A DNA stretch of 64,000 nucleotides from Plumapathes pennacea (lineage: Eukaryota > Cnidaria > Anthozoa > Antipatharia > Myriopathidae), in NCBI GenBank assembly GCA_964036295.1, contig OZ038462.1, positions 22,134,363 to 22,198,362 of the forward strand, written 5' to 3'. The notes under the pieces were generated by a model. That model was not told the DNA's origin. It did not search any database and saw only the letters and a program-made list of their open reading frames with translations. Below are positions 35,241-46,795 of this stretch, piece after piece (within the stretch, counting starts at the first letter, position 1; each line of letters begins with the position of its first letter). The position numbers and the translations under genes were made by a program.

Positions 35241-38084
35241 ACAGAAGGAGAGAGAGACTAAAGCATGGGAGACAAAAGAAAGATTGGGCTAGACAAAGAG
35301 AAGGAACAAAGAGCGACTGAGAGAAGCAAGACAAGACACATAGAATCGCGGAATTTACTGTACATCGCGGATAAGCCGACCTTTACCCCGTGTTTGTTTT
35401 CATTAGACTCAGCGTGGGAGGATCCCCTCAAAGCACAAAGGCTTTCTCGGCCACTTCCAAAATAGAGCAAGTTTTATCAAAATTCACAGCAAAAGTCGGG
35501 GGTTAATTTTTGGTTTTTCCTAAATCGTACCCAAATTATCATTTATTTCTGTAACATTTGCCCATAAACAACATCACGTGAGCCGTTCACTTCGTATTGT
35601 TATTTTTTAGTTACATCGTCAAAGGTGTTAACAAAACGTCGATTTCGATGGCAAAAAAGAAAGAGAGGGAAGGGGGCCGCTTATTCGAGGGGGGGAACTG
35701 AATTGGGGGACGCTTATTTCAATTTTGCGCTGAGGAGGGAGGGGTTATTCGAGGATTATGGTAAGCATTTTACTCCAAACTACAATAAAAGTGATGTAGT
35801 GAAATTTAACCATTCAATCAGTGGACTGAGTGCATAAATTCACACATTCTACGTTTCACCGATTCATAGTTTCAAGTTTACTTGGGCACACTGAGACAAA
35901 ATTCACTGAAACAGACCAACACTACTTCTCACAAGGACAGTTGCTAAACAAGTCGACACAAGGTGGTAATTGTTCATAACAAATGATGACACATTCTTTG
36001 GCGGCCACCAAGGAGAAGCGAGCAGGAAACGGATACGCTGTGATCTGGGAAACTTTCGAGAGCTTCTTGAGTCAAATGCTTTTAGGGCATGCTAAGACTC
36101 TTTCATGTCAGGAAACGGAAACCATATTATCCTTGCATTGTTGCGGCTAATGGCATTCGAAAAACCTTCGAGAACTTTCTAGAGTGGCTGTATTCACACA
36201 GGTGCGCAGCGAAACGCATTCTTTTGAGACTTATTTCATAATAAAGAGGGCTGGAATGGCCACATTCACTTATACTGTGGCCAGTTTTAGTTCAGAATGG
36301 TTTGAATAACTTATTGCTGACACTATGTTACTCAACCCAAGTAACGCCCAATTCTTACAAATACAACCTGTAGGTGTGACCACACAAATGGTAGTTCTCA
36401 TTCTTATAGCAGAGTTAGCAACTCCTGAACTGTCAAAATAAAAACCTAAAGGTGTGACCACTCCAGTAAATAAAGCTCTCCATGTGAGTACACCAGAGAC
36501 TTGGCAGTAAAAGGGTTTAAACAAATCAGCAAGAAACCGACCCAGCTATTCCCACTCCGAAGAGGCCCAAAATGGTACTTCAATTGAAAAACCGTATTTT
36601 GCTGCCATAACCGATTATACATTTCAGATTGTTTTATCAAGTAACCAATGAGCACTACGTGTCAAGGACAAGGCTGGTCGGGATCTAGTTTTACTATAAC
36701 TCAGCCATCTTGACATTATTTTGGCCAATCTGTGTATTACTTTTAAAAGGGGTCCCCCATAACTTCCAAGCGCTCATCCAGTAGTCAGGAATAATATCGC
36801 ATTATACCCGCACTTGGAAGACGAACTGCGTGTTTAAAAGAATTAAGTGGCAAATAGTAAAACACACTGAGCCGATTTCCACTAGACGCCTGTAGTACCC
36901 AACATTGTTCAACATAATACACCCACATGAAAATATCAACGGTCGAGTGGACACTGTTCAGAAACGGTGGATGCGCGATTAAATAAGAAGACTACAGGCA
37001 GCACTACAGGCGAGGGAAAGCGAACAACAAGGAGCCAGACGGCGAACAACAAGAAAAGAGGAAGACGGCAACGGCGAAGAAGATGAAGAAAAACAACAGA
37101 GGAGAAGACTACGAAGAGGAAGCCGTGAGTACAAGAAGGCAAACAAAGAACGAGAAGACAAGAGAAGAACAAGAACAACCGTTGGAATAACAAGAACACG
37201 GAACAAGAAGGACAAGAACAAGAAGACATATTAGGAGGAGAAGACCGCCAAGACGAAGACATAATCAGCGAAGAAGTTCTTTCGTAAACAAAGTAATGCC
37301 AGCAGGGACCGATCTATTTAGTCCCTTTCATTCTTGGGGCGTGAAAAGTCGACGTTTTCAAACATTTTGTGGCTAATCTCGGATTGATACCAGCAAACGG
37401 CTGAATTTCAGAACGGGGCCTTAGAGTGAGGTTAACTTTTTTGTGAACATAATAGCTAAATTGTATCAAAAATGGATCGGAGAACGGCCATGTACTGTTG
37501 CGGAGTACTATAAAGACCTCGTTATTTCCCTGACCACCAACTTGACCCGCGCGCGGCCCAAAGAGCGGGAAGAAGAAAAGAAATAAAGAAAGAATAAAAC
37601 AAGAAAAAGAACAAGAAAATCAGGCACTATAAATTGTGTGCAAACAGAACCAACCTTTAAATCACAAGACCAACGACAGCGTCAAAGCTTTCTCGGACTA
37701 TCTCAAGAGACTGTCAAGAAGATGTTATCTTCCCCGGGACTGCGGCTTTACTGAGGAAATCAAGCAGGATCAACGGGTTTTAAATCACATCACCTCACTC
37801 TTGGCAAACTCACTCAGCAGCCAATTTGCAGGCGAATTTTATGTCTGAAGTGGGATCAATGAATGCGACAAGCATTTCCTCATAAACAACATCTTAGACA
37901 ATTTGAGGTTTCATAAAAGGTCGGGCACCCTTTAATCCTAAGATAAACAAAAGTTATCGAGAATTTGCGCTAGTGTGTGCTAATTTCCGTGACAGGAAAA
38001 CTATACGGTCCTGGCCTCAGTTGTTCAAAGCTGATTATATACTAACCGGCTGGTTGTAACAGATCTGTGTCAGTTTTAAGCCCC
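35241..38084. other. Gene-poor stretch
   Basis: A purine-rich block lies at 36960-37265 (AAGAAG/AACAAG words) without a convincing coding pattern. A 70-residue open frame at 37636-37848 (+) reads SVKAFSDYLKRLSRRC...EEIKQDQRVLN. This faintly resembles a retroelement gag segment but is too short to call. Nothing else is supported. Confidence 0.35.
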
Positions 38085-38312
38085 GGTGGAGGGGGACGAG
38101 CATCCCCGTCCTTTTTTATGTGGGAGTCCTACCGCTTAGGGGTCAAAATTACGGTTTTGGTACCGCTTAGTGTGCTCAACATCAAACGCTGACATTTTTA
38201 TGTGACGTGGTACCGTTTTTGTTTGAAAACAGCAAGGGATAAAGTGCTTCATGATATCATCTTTATAGCAATTAAAGGCATCGAAACTTTAAATTCTTGG
38301 AAATTAAAATCC
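38085..38312. repeat. Partial inverse copy of the CCCCTAAACGGTACCAC element
   Basis: It matches 56285-56530 in reverse complement, including GACGAGCATCCCCGTCC, GGTACCGCTTAG and ATCGAAACTTTAAATTCTTGG. It abuts the fragment of the ACACGGTGGC MITE and the TAGACACGAG MITE, forming a nested cluster. Confidence 0.75.
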
Positions 38313-38353
38313 ATATCTTCAAGCCGCCGTGTCATATACTCTATTTATTATAT

Positions 38354-38522
38354 TAGACACGAGTGTTTTACGAGAAATTGCACAAACAACCGTGCAAAAG
38401 CGGGAAATGATGCCAACGATATCCTCACTAGTGAGGATATGGAAAATACGCCACCCGGGTCCCGGATGTAGTTTCGTATGGATTTTACGCACGGTATATT
38501 TTCCAGTAAAACACTCGTGTCT
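38354..38522. mobile_element. MITE, TAGACACGAGTGTTTTAC family, copy 2
   Basis: This is the reverse complement of 13411-13580 with the same TAGACACGAG ends and central CACTAGTGAG palindrome. The length is 169 bp. High similarity between the copies suggests fairly recent activity. Confidence 0.85.
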
Positions 38523-38539
38523 ATATAATAAATGTATCT

Positions 38540-38780
38540 ATAAGTCGAAGCATAGGGAGTGGTTGCCCATTCACCCAAGCCAGAGGCTCTTGTGCAAATG
38601 TCCGACCGGTGGAATACCTGTAGAAAGGAGACAGGTTCAGAAGGGGCCGTTGGAGTTGCCTCCCCGGATGAAAAATCTTCTTACTACTGCCGGCCGTGGG
38701 AATTGAACCCACGACCTTCTGGCTTGGAGCTTCATTACGGATTCAGGTCCACCACCCCCACACCGCTCGGCCACCAAGTC
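38540..38780 (-). mobile_element. tRNA-derived SINE
   Basis: On the minus strand, TGGCCGAGCGGT (38774 downward) fits a pol III A box. GGGTTCAATTCC (about 38708-38697) within a T-arm-like GTCGTGGGTTCAATTCCCAC fits a B box. About 150 bp of unrelated sequence follows. The anticodon region does not fold as a normal tRNA, so this is a SINE or tRNA pseudogene and not a tRNA gene. A GTT/CAA microsatellite lies beside it (38798-38822). Confidence 0.65.
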
Positions 38781-40224
38781 AGTAAAGTACAGTAGTAATT
38801 GTTGTTGTTGTTGTTGTTGTTGTAGCAGTAATAGAGTAAAACGTAGCGTTTAAAGTGAAGTAGGTGAAAGAGGATAAGGTTCTAATCTTCCATTATAAGT
38901 GTTTATACTGTTCGATCATGATTGGTATGTATCGAAGGGAAAGTTTGAGGAAGTCCTCGGAAACGTGACTTAAGCCAGATAGTGTTCTAGCACATTCGAA
39001 CTCAACACAAGGCGATGGCACTTGAATTCGTCTAAGGAATGCCCTCCCACATGGTTAAGCTGTTAAGCGGATTATGTTTTAAATACGACAAAGCTCACTA
39101 CCTAACTGGATCATACGTCGAGCAAGTATGACCACACTTGATTCTTGACAGACGCGACGCTCAGTGTATTTGCCGGGCACGGTTCATTCAGGAAGAAATT
39201 ACTTTCTCCCGTACAAACAAAATCAGTTCAGGAATTAAGAATTCAGTACACCTGCAATAAACGTGTACGCGCGTTTTGCGTTTTGCTGACATAACTTAGG
39301 GCTTTTGTGACTGTTTTCAACGTCTCCGTGGCATCCATTTTAGCTCCACCCAGTCACATCAGATTTTATAAACCTCAGTGTTTTATGCAATTTGCAATGC
39401 AGTGTTTTTCCTCGGTGGTCGGTATAATGTCTGGTGGCACTTCAAACGGGTGTGTTAGGATCGACTGATTTGTTTCAATTTTCGCTTTAATTGCCGAAAG
39501 ATATCTGACTCCGAGACAAGAAACTAAATTTAAAACATTGTCGGCTAAATTTAAGACCACAGTGTTACAGTGTTACAAATTAATTTGTTGAAATATTTTT
39601 CAGAAATGCTACCAGTGCTAACTCGAAGGGCTTTAATACTCCAATGCTTGCAATAAGTTGATCTAATACACACATACTCGGTTCATCCTTGCATTTTTCT
39701 CTCATTTCCGTTTTATTTATTTTTTTTTTTTCAAAGATTGCAACCGTTCAAATGAAAGTTGTTGATTAATACAATTAGATGACACTGTTTGTTTTGCAAT
39801 TTAAAGCCTCAATATTCGCAATTCTAAAAATATGTCATCCTTCCAATATCAATTGAAAAACTATTTCTTTTCGCTTACTTGAGCCACTATTCACATTATG
39901 TCTTATTTTATTTAAATGCTAGAGTGTAACCAATGTGCCAATAATTAATATTTCCGTATACCATGACTGTTTTGCCATATTCATTTTGTAAAAGGGAGCC
40001 CAAAACTTTATAAGCCTGGGGGTTTCTTTTTGGGCTTCCCTGCCTAATTATTTGTGTATTACCGTTAGTGTGACAGTTGGCAAAAAAATAAACTGAAAAC
40101 TGAAACTGAAACTGAAGTGCAACTTCTGTTAAGTTCTTTTACTCCCATAAGTGATTATCTTCCTTTCCAGTCTCTCACTTTTAATACCTTGTTCAGATGA
40201 CAGCTTTCAAATGTATTATTCTGT

Positions 40225-40402
40225 TTATTTCATAAACTCTGGTATGATACAGAGATTTCTGCCACTAAGAAATGCAAAAACATTCAAGATCACTGCTTGG
40301 CTGATATTAACACACGTAAAAATATCGTATTTTTACGTGTGTTCAGATACAACATTTCTCAGTGGCAGAAATCTCTATATCACACCAGAGTTTATGTAAT
40401 AA
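40225..40402. mobile_element. Fold-back element with nested hairpin
   Basis: The outer arms TTATTTCATAAACTCTGG / CCAGAGTTTATG and AGAGATTTCTGCCACT / AGTGGCAGAAATCTCT enclose a perfect inner pair AACACACGTAAAAATA / TATTTTTACGTGTGTT. It is about 180 bp. The left edge supplies AATAAA on the minus strand (40224-40229), 254 bp beyond the stop codon of the minus gene. Confidence 0.85.
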
Positions 40403-40482
40403 ATAAATATATATATATATATTTACAGGAACCCTGAACCCATGTTAATGTCTTACTTGTGAAACTAGATGAAAGTCTCATC

Positions 40483-43400
40483 CTACAGGCTGGATATTGC
40501 CATTCCTTTTCTGTTATACTCATCCGTGTCAAGAGCCCTGAGCATGAATGATGCCACATCTGCTCGTGGAATAGAGTATTTGGTGCCAACATTACACTGG
40601 CCCTCCTCAATTGCATAATTCCCATTGGCTGGGTCTGAAATGCAAGATAAAGATAATGAGAACAAAATAATCTAAAGCTTCCTTAGTTGAAAGGGGCAGT
40701 GCCACGAGATGCGCATGTGCCCGTGTTTGGTCCAATCTTGAAAACGTTCACCCAATGTTTTCAAGTTTGAAATCCAAAATGGTTGTTCCCAAAGGTGGCA
40801 AATGATCAAGCAGCAGACCATCATTGTGGATGCCATCTTGGATTTCAATCTTGAAAACATTGGATGAATATTTTCAAGATTGGACCAAATGCGCATCTCA
40901 TGACTGCCCCTTTAAGGTAGATAGATGAAGAAAACACCATTAAACAAAGTGTGTGCACCCTTGCAAAACCAGTCTGTTGATGATTAAAAGGGGTAATGCA
41001 ATAGAAATGAAATCTTCCATGGAACAAGAGAAGAAATCAGAATTCAATTTATAATAACTTGACTAAGGGTTGACGTGTGAAAACTGGATGCCATTAAGAA
41101 ATTTGAGCAGATGTTTTGAGCATTAGCCCTTTGCTGGAGCAAGTACTTGCTTGAAATTTTAGTGGCATCCAGTTTTCACCCATTGACCCCTGTTGATTCA
41201 TCGCACATTTTTCTCCATGTAGACACAGTCTAAAGCTAGTTCTTCTAAGCACTAACTTTGCATATAATTCAATATTTATCCTACCATTTGTCAGTTGTGG
41301 TGGTCTCACAATAGTGAAGTTGATCTCTTGTGGATCAGTTGTATCCAGAAACTGTTCCATGACCGTGGCATCTATACACATTGGCCTAATTACTAATGGC
41401 TTAAAGATCCACTCTATTATCCAGGGGTTATTGGGGCCTGGCTGAACGCACCAAGATGTCATGCACACCAACCTTGTGACCTTATGTCTAAAGGGTAAAA
41501 GTGCATTATTATGGTACTGTGTGTATCTCAAAGAAATTTACTACTGTTGGAAATATTTCTTTACACCTTTTACTCTCAAAATCAAAATACAAAGTGATTA
41601 TCAAACAAGGCTTCAAGGAGTGCAGTATGGCAGAGTATTGACACATTCTCATTCTCATAATGAAATGTTGTAATTTCACTGTCATCGAGAGACACTCAAT
41701 TACACACAGTAATCACTTTCTTTGTTTAGATGAAAAGTATAACTTGGAAAGTCATCATCTATTTGAAACTTTATATTTCTACACATTCACTAAAATATCA
41801 TCTGTATTTCCTAGCCAGCAAAACTTTACTTGCAAAATCTTATATTTACATAAGCTCCAAAATGCTGCTCTATTTGCACTCATTTTGACCTTTATTTGAA
41901 CTTGAAACTGTGAAATACTGTTATAATATAATAAAACCATTCTTCTCTTGAACAAACTGGATGGAAAAGGATTGCCAATGGCTGAAGGAATCTTTCAGAC
42001 CATGATAACGACAGATTGGAAGTTTTCAAAGCAATATTCCAAAGAAATATTGAAGAATTAGAAATTTCTGGTGCACATACTGGTAAACTGTAATAGTGTT
42101 TGGCTGCAATAATTAATATTATTCAAACCTGAATACACACCTCTTCATGGCCTCTGTTATTGCTTTAATGGATTCTGAGTAGAGTGTGGTGGAGCTGAAA
42201 AAAGTAGCATGGGCACCCAGGCATGACATCACAGCATCTTTCCCTTGGACTGCTGCAGCAAAACTCTCCACATCACAAGCATCGCCTTTTACAACCTCCA
42301 GCTTCTCATGTCTGCAGAAGGAATAGTGGGAAGGTCTTTCTTTCCTTCTTTCCTTCACTGGGAGGTACAGTATAAGTTCCTTGCCTTCGCCAGCATCAAT
42401 TTACAGTAAAGCAAGCACAAACGGAAATTACACTTGCACTTGCTTGCCTCTATACTGGCATGAACAAGCCTTTATCCCATATGTCTCCCAGAGTGTACAT
42501 GTATTAAAACAATGCACTGATCAAATCCAGCAACAAACATCTCCCTTTCCCCTTGTACAGAGCTGCCAACCCCCAAAAATTTTGAGGTGGCAGATTTTGG
42601 CTGTGGGTCTGGGGCCCGCTTGGTCAAACGGCATGGCCCTGAGTTTGGATTGACAAGTGAACCATAAAGTCCCAATTTACAGGACTTTTACGAGACTTTT
42701 TGTTGCATTGATCATAGAAAGCAGATTTAGATTCTTGCGGGAGCATTCAGATTCATGCAGGAGATTGACATGAGTTTGCAGGTGATGAAGCACAATGCAG
42801 TAGAGTTGGCAGGTCTGCTTGTACATCTGTAAAAATCTGGCCCTATACATCATGGCTCAGACCAGGTAAAAATGGTGCCCCGGTTTCTGGGTTACATAGG
42901 AACACCCAAGGCAAACCATTTATTGAGGACACAAACAAATCTGTAACAGTGACCACACTTAATGCCAGCAGAGCGGTTGGCTTGGTTTCCACAGTTTCAA
43001 AAAGGCTGCTAGCAAATGAGACCTCCAACATTACCACAGTGAATAATAGCTGCGGCAAGCACACAAGGGGGTCGACGTTCCACTTATTTTCCGAACCCCC
43101 CCTCCCCCTCCTTCCCCTCCCCCCTTCCCCTCCCCCCCTTCCCCTCCCCCCCCCCCCCCCCCCCCCGGCCAATTTTTTCGACTCATTTTTGAAGCTATTT
43201 GCAATATGCAAATAGCTTCTATGTCGGCGTTTGGGCGATAGTTGAATCGCCGTTCGGCCCATCTCATTAGGTCATTAAAATGCTCCCCCTCTGGGGGGCA
43301 AAAACTACTGAGTGGGGAGGAGCATGAAGTGTTATCCATATAAAAGCCGCCGTGGTACAGGTCCTGTGAGAAAGTTTGTCTTTTATTATCTACTTAACAC

Positions 43401-45095
43401 AAAGAATGCACAGAGAGATTTCCAGTGAAGGGTTTCCGTGCTAATGTTATAACTTTGCGACAGAATGTCAGAAGCTAAATTACCTCTCCGGGGAGGGGTT
43501 TTCTAAATATAATTGGCTCTCTCGCACGTGGAAGTCATTATTTAATGGCGGCTGTGAGCGTTGCCGATTCTTTGCTTGCATGTGGAAATCTGCTCCCCCT
43601 TCAGGCCCCGGCTGACATATCCGTAGTATCTGGCAAACAGGCGACACAGATTCACATTTAGAGCGACATTTCTGGACACATTTGCGAATATACGCTCCGC
43701 TCACAAAAGAAGGAACACAGCTGTATGGTGTGACCATGGCATATGTTTTGGCAAAGGTAAAAGCTTATTCTGAGTTTTTTTTGCGTTCGCTGATATGTTT
43801 GTTGACACATGATTTCATGCCATAATTGCAAATGCAGATCGACTGTGGTATGTCTGAGTTGTTTGTTTATAAAATTGTCTCGAGCGGATTCTGTCACTAA
43901 TGAAAAATCGACAGGAAATTTTACTGTGAATCCGTTTCACCACCGTTCGAATAGCACGAGAAACAGGTTTGTTCGGCTGGAGTGTGTTACGTTACGAAAC
44001 TATTATAACGAGTCAAAAATCTGGTTTACCTCGCATGATATGTTTGTTGACACATGATTTCATGACCAGATCGACTGTGGTTTGTCTGAGTTGTTTGTTT
44101 ACAAAAATTGTCTCTAGCGGGTTTTGTCGCTAATGAAAAATCGACTGAAAAGTCGACAGGAAATTTTACTGTGAATCTATTTCACCACCGTTCGAAGAGC
44201 ACGAGAAACAGGTTTGTTTGGCTGGAGTGTGTTACGTTATACGAAACTACTAGAACGAGTCAAAGTCTGGCTTACCTCGCAGAAATTTACAGAACGACTT
44301 GAAATATTTTGGCAAGCTTTTATGTCGATCAGCTCAAAATAATCATATAATAAACTGTCATGTTTGTGCATTTGTGTTTGGTCATGCATAGTACGTAGCT
44401 GGCATAGTAGAACATAGTGTAAAACCCCGATCAAACGGTGATAATATTCGATGATAGTTCGTGCCCCGTTGTAACACGAACTACCTATCATAGACTATCA
44501 TCAACTAGCAAATAGCTTCACGTACGCTTTGCGGACCTATGTTTTTATGACCGGTAGGAATTCGGTTTTTATAAATGAACCGTAGGAATCAATCGATATT
44601 TTAAAAATGCCCCGTAGGAATCAGTCGATTTTCTAAATTGACCCGTAGGAATCAATCGATATTTTTAAAATTCCCCAAATCAGTCTTTTCCTAAAACGTC
44701 CCAAGGGCCTGTACCAAACGCTCGAAAAACCACTATGTTTATGTGGTACGAAATATTATTGGGATTAGTTGTGTAGACGTGGGATTTTGCGGTATCCTGA
44801 AGAGAGTGGAATTGTTTGGTGACACAGTACATGGATATACAATACACTAGGATGCAGAAACTAAAGGTCTAGCTGGTCGGTTGGCACACACACCCACCAT
44901 TTATATAATTGTTCCCAAAGATATAACGCACATTTTCTCGCCTAGATATACTTACTCCGTGGTGATTTTCTCAGGCGTTCTAGCGACAGCAGTCACGTAG
45001 TGTCCTTGTTCTAAAGCTTGCTTCACTAACTGCCTCCCAGTTGGCCCAGTCGCTCCAAAAACCACGAGTTTCAACTCCTTCGCCTTACCCGCCAT
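40483..45095 (-). CDS. NmrA/BLVRB-like NAD(P)-binding oxidoreductase-type protein (4 exons)
   Basis: Exons (transcript order): 44956-45095, 42141-42311 (or 42137-42311), 41285-41472 (or -41480), 40483-40634. Both splice pairings keep frame, giving 216 or 220 residues. The N-terminus has a Rossmann dinucleotide motif, LVVFGATGPTGRQLV. Later come GDACDVESFAAAVQGKDAV, LVCMTSW, the substrate-side NFTIVRPPQLTNG, and the C-terminal IPRADVASFMLRALDTDEY. The ordering is that of flavin reductase/biliverdin reductase B and NmrA-like proteins (about 200-220 residues). These bind NAD(P)H in the cytosol; the substrate here cannot be told. The exon 2/exon 3 junction is ambiguous (AGAG|GTGTGT against TGT|GTATTC). 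It is head to head with the plus-strand gene at 45623. Intron 1 (42312-44955) contains tandem duplications and C-runs. Confidence 0.85.
40690..40913. mobile_element. Fold-back MITE with AAAGGGGCAGTG ends
   Basis: The left arm AAAGGGGCAGTGCCACGAGA...TTGGTCCAATCTTGAAAAC pairs with the right arm CTTGAAAACATTGGATG...TTGGACCAAATGCGCATCTC then ATGACTGCCCCTTT. It is 224 bp and intronic. Related AAAGGGGCAATGTCAAGGCT ends occur at about 47106. Confidence 0.8.
43079..43170. repeat. Polypyrimidine/poly-C tract
   Basis: About 90 bp of CCCCTTCCCCTCC words end in a long C-run. It is intronic in the NmrA-like gene. The Pro- and Gly-rich ORFs through it are artefacts. Confidence 0.9.
43787..44280. repeat. 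Tandem duplication of about 246 bp
   Basis: The segment from TGATATGTTTGTTGACACATG to GGTTTACCTCGC (43790-44034) is repeated at 44038-44280, with only scattered substitutions and a few small indels. It lies in the first intron of the NmrA-like gene. Confidence 0.85.
44548..44680. repeat. Four-copy tandem repeat of about 36 bp
   Basis: CCGTAGGAATCAATCGATAT-type units recur four times with GACCGGTAGGAATTCGG as the most diverged first copy. Intronic; no function visible. Confidence 0.75.
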
Positions 45096-45622
45096 TTTTG
45101 TTTCGCTCCACACCTTGTCTCCAGGGCCATCCGCGTGGGCTGGTTAGAGACTGTGTTCGGGTTCCCCGACTTTGTTCCGAGAATTACTCGGCTCAAAGGT
45201 TACTCGCCCGGCTTATACTCGGCTCTTTCCGTGTGATGTTTCGTTCTCCCTGGCCTTCGAAGGATGTCAAGGATTCGAGGAAGTGCGAACCAAAGAAGAT
45301 TATAAGGTTTGTATAGTATTAGAGTGCAATTGGAAGCAGTAATTTTCCTCTATGTGCAGTAGTCTTTCTGAAGAAACTGTCAGAACTTATAAGTGAACCA
45401 AAGTACCGCGAACCAAAGCTATTTCTGTAAAGATCCACTTCTTTACAATCGTAGTTTGTGAATTATTACCATGGAAATAAGCCCTTGTGCATCATGCATG
45501 GTATGAGTGTTCAATTCTGTATGCCAGCACCACAACTCTGTGACATCCAGTGATTTGTAGTGAAAACCTGTCTAATATTTTTCCATCCGTACACATGGAT
45601 ATACCAAAAAAAGATTACCACC
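45096..45622. promoter_or_regulatory. Shared head-to-head promoter region
   Basis: The 527 bp between the two divergent start codons must contain the start region of the minus gene and the near 5' region of the plus gene. No TATA box is obvious on either strand. The region is moderately GC-rich at 45096-45260. Bidirectional use is inferred from gene orientation only. Confidence 0.4.
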
Positions 45623-46795
45623 ATGGCCACTGCACAGTCAACTGTGGTTCGCATCATGAAAGAATTTGCATCAAATACAGGGCTGTCGCTAGCTACGTCA
45701 TCACCACGGCGATACCTGTGGACAGATGCCTTTGCAGTGTGTAACTACCTTGGCCTGTACATAGAAACAGGTGAGGATTCTTACAAAACTCTAGCTACAC
45801 AACTAGTGGAGCAAGTTCACAACACCCTTGGTCGACACCGCAGTGACGACATGCGAAAGGGTTGGCTCAGTGGCCTGGAAGAGGATGAAGGAAAGCTACA
45901 TCCAACCCTGGCTGGATTGCGGATTGGCAAGAAAAATCAAGAAAGGGGGCCTGGAGATCCTTATGATGACCGGCTTGAATGGGATCGGGACGGGCAGTAC
46001 TTTCACTACATCACTAAATGGATGCATGCTCTGAGTTGTGTGAGCTCAGCCCTTAGTGACACCAAGTACAGCATGTGGGCAGCTGAACTGGCACGAGCAG
46101 GCCATAACAAGTTTGTGTACCAATCTGGAAGAGGACAGAAGCGAATGTACTGGAAAATGAGTATCGACTTAAGTCGACCTCAAGTGCCAAGCATGGGTCA
46201 TCATGACCCTCTAGATGGCCTTATTACCTATCAACAGGTTCAAAGCCTGTTGACGCAGCGTGGGTTGTCAGGTGTTGACCTCAAGGCTGAGATTGCCGAC
46301 ATGTCTGGTGTGTGTAGGGGCAAGGATTGGGTGACAACTGACTCATTAGGTTTGGGTGGGCTGTTGTGTGATGCCTACAGGGTAATGAAAATGCTGTCAA
46401 AGAACAAGTTTGATGGTGGAATGAAGCTGTTGGAGAACTTGTTGGATGCATGTGACACAGGCTTGAAAACCTTCACCGAGAACAAGTCCACCAGGCAATT
46501 GAAGCAGCCAGCTAATCACCGCCTTGCATTCCGCGAACTTGGCTTATCCATTGGCCTTCAGGCTGTTGACCGCATGCAGTGCATATTGAGGGATCACACA
46601 GCACTGATAGTAGAAAATCCCAGGTTGTCTGTGCAGTTGGCTGCACTGGAACATTATTCTTATCTTGTGGATAAGATCCATACATTTTGGAGTGACCCTA
46701 CAAATCAAGCAAGTCAGACATGGAAGGAACATTTGGATATAAACATGGTAATGTTGGCAACTACTCTTAAGCCAGATGGTTTCCTGGCTGTTTAA
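45623..46795 (+). CDS. Intronless conserved protein of 390 residues, function unknown
   Basis: The start was chosen at 45623 because ACCACCATGG is an excellent initiation context; an in-frame ATG at 45560 would add 21 residues. The open frame is uninterrupted to TAA at 46793. Segments such as RRYLWTDAFAVCNYLGLYIE, HNTLGRHRSDDMRKGWLSGL, HPTLAGLRIGKK and ERLEWDRDGQYFHYITKWMHAL-like stretches are helix-forming. They are rich in conserved-looking Trp, His, Asp and Arg, as in alpha-barrel carbohydrate-active enzymes. I recall similar uncharacterised proteins from bacteria and fungi but cannot name a family. No signal peptide or membrane segment is seen, so it is probably cytosolic. It is the only long intronless gene beside intron-rich neighbours, which raises horizontal transfer or retroposition. 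No poly(A) tract follows directly. Confidence 0.8.
   Translation: MATAQSTVVRIMKEFASNTGLSLATSSPRRYLWTDAFAVCNYLGLYIETGEDSYKTLATQLVEQVHNTLGRHRSDDMRKGWLSGLEEDEGKLHPTLAGLRIGKKNQERGPGDPYDDRLEWDRDGQYFHYITKWMHALSCVSSALSDTKYSMWAAELARAGHNKFVYQSGRGQKRMYWKMSIDLSRPQVPSMGHHDPLDGLITYQQVQSLLTQRGLSGVDLKAEIADMSGVCRGKDWVTTDSLGLGGLLCDAYRVMKMLSKNKFDGGMKLLENLLDACDTGLKTFTENKSTRQLKQPANHRLAFRELGLSIGLQAVDRMQCILRDHTALIVENPRLSVQLAALEHYSYLVDKIHTFWSDPTNQASQTWKEHLDINMVMLATTLKPDGFLAV

Noticed and set aside
34588-35334. Overlapping minus-strand ORFs rich in Ser, Leu and Cys
   Set aside because: They lie on a degenerate minisatellite, change frame from unit to unit, and show no domain.
38690-38774. tRNA gene
   Set aside because: The A and B boxes are tRNA-like but the anticodon region does not fold and a non-tRNA body follows, so it is a SINE.
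42843-43339. Gly-rich minus-strand ORFs
   Set aside because: They depend on a poly-C/CCCCTT tract and have no conserved ends or splice-compatible partners.
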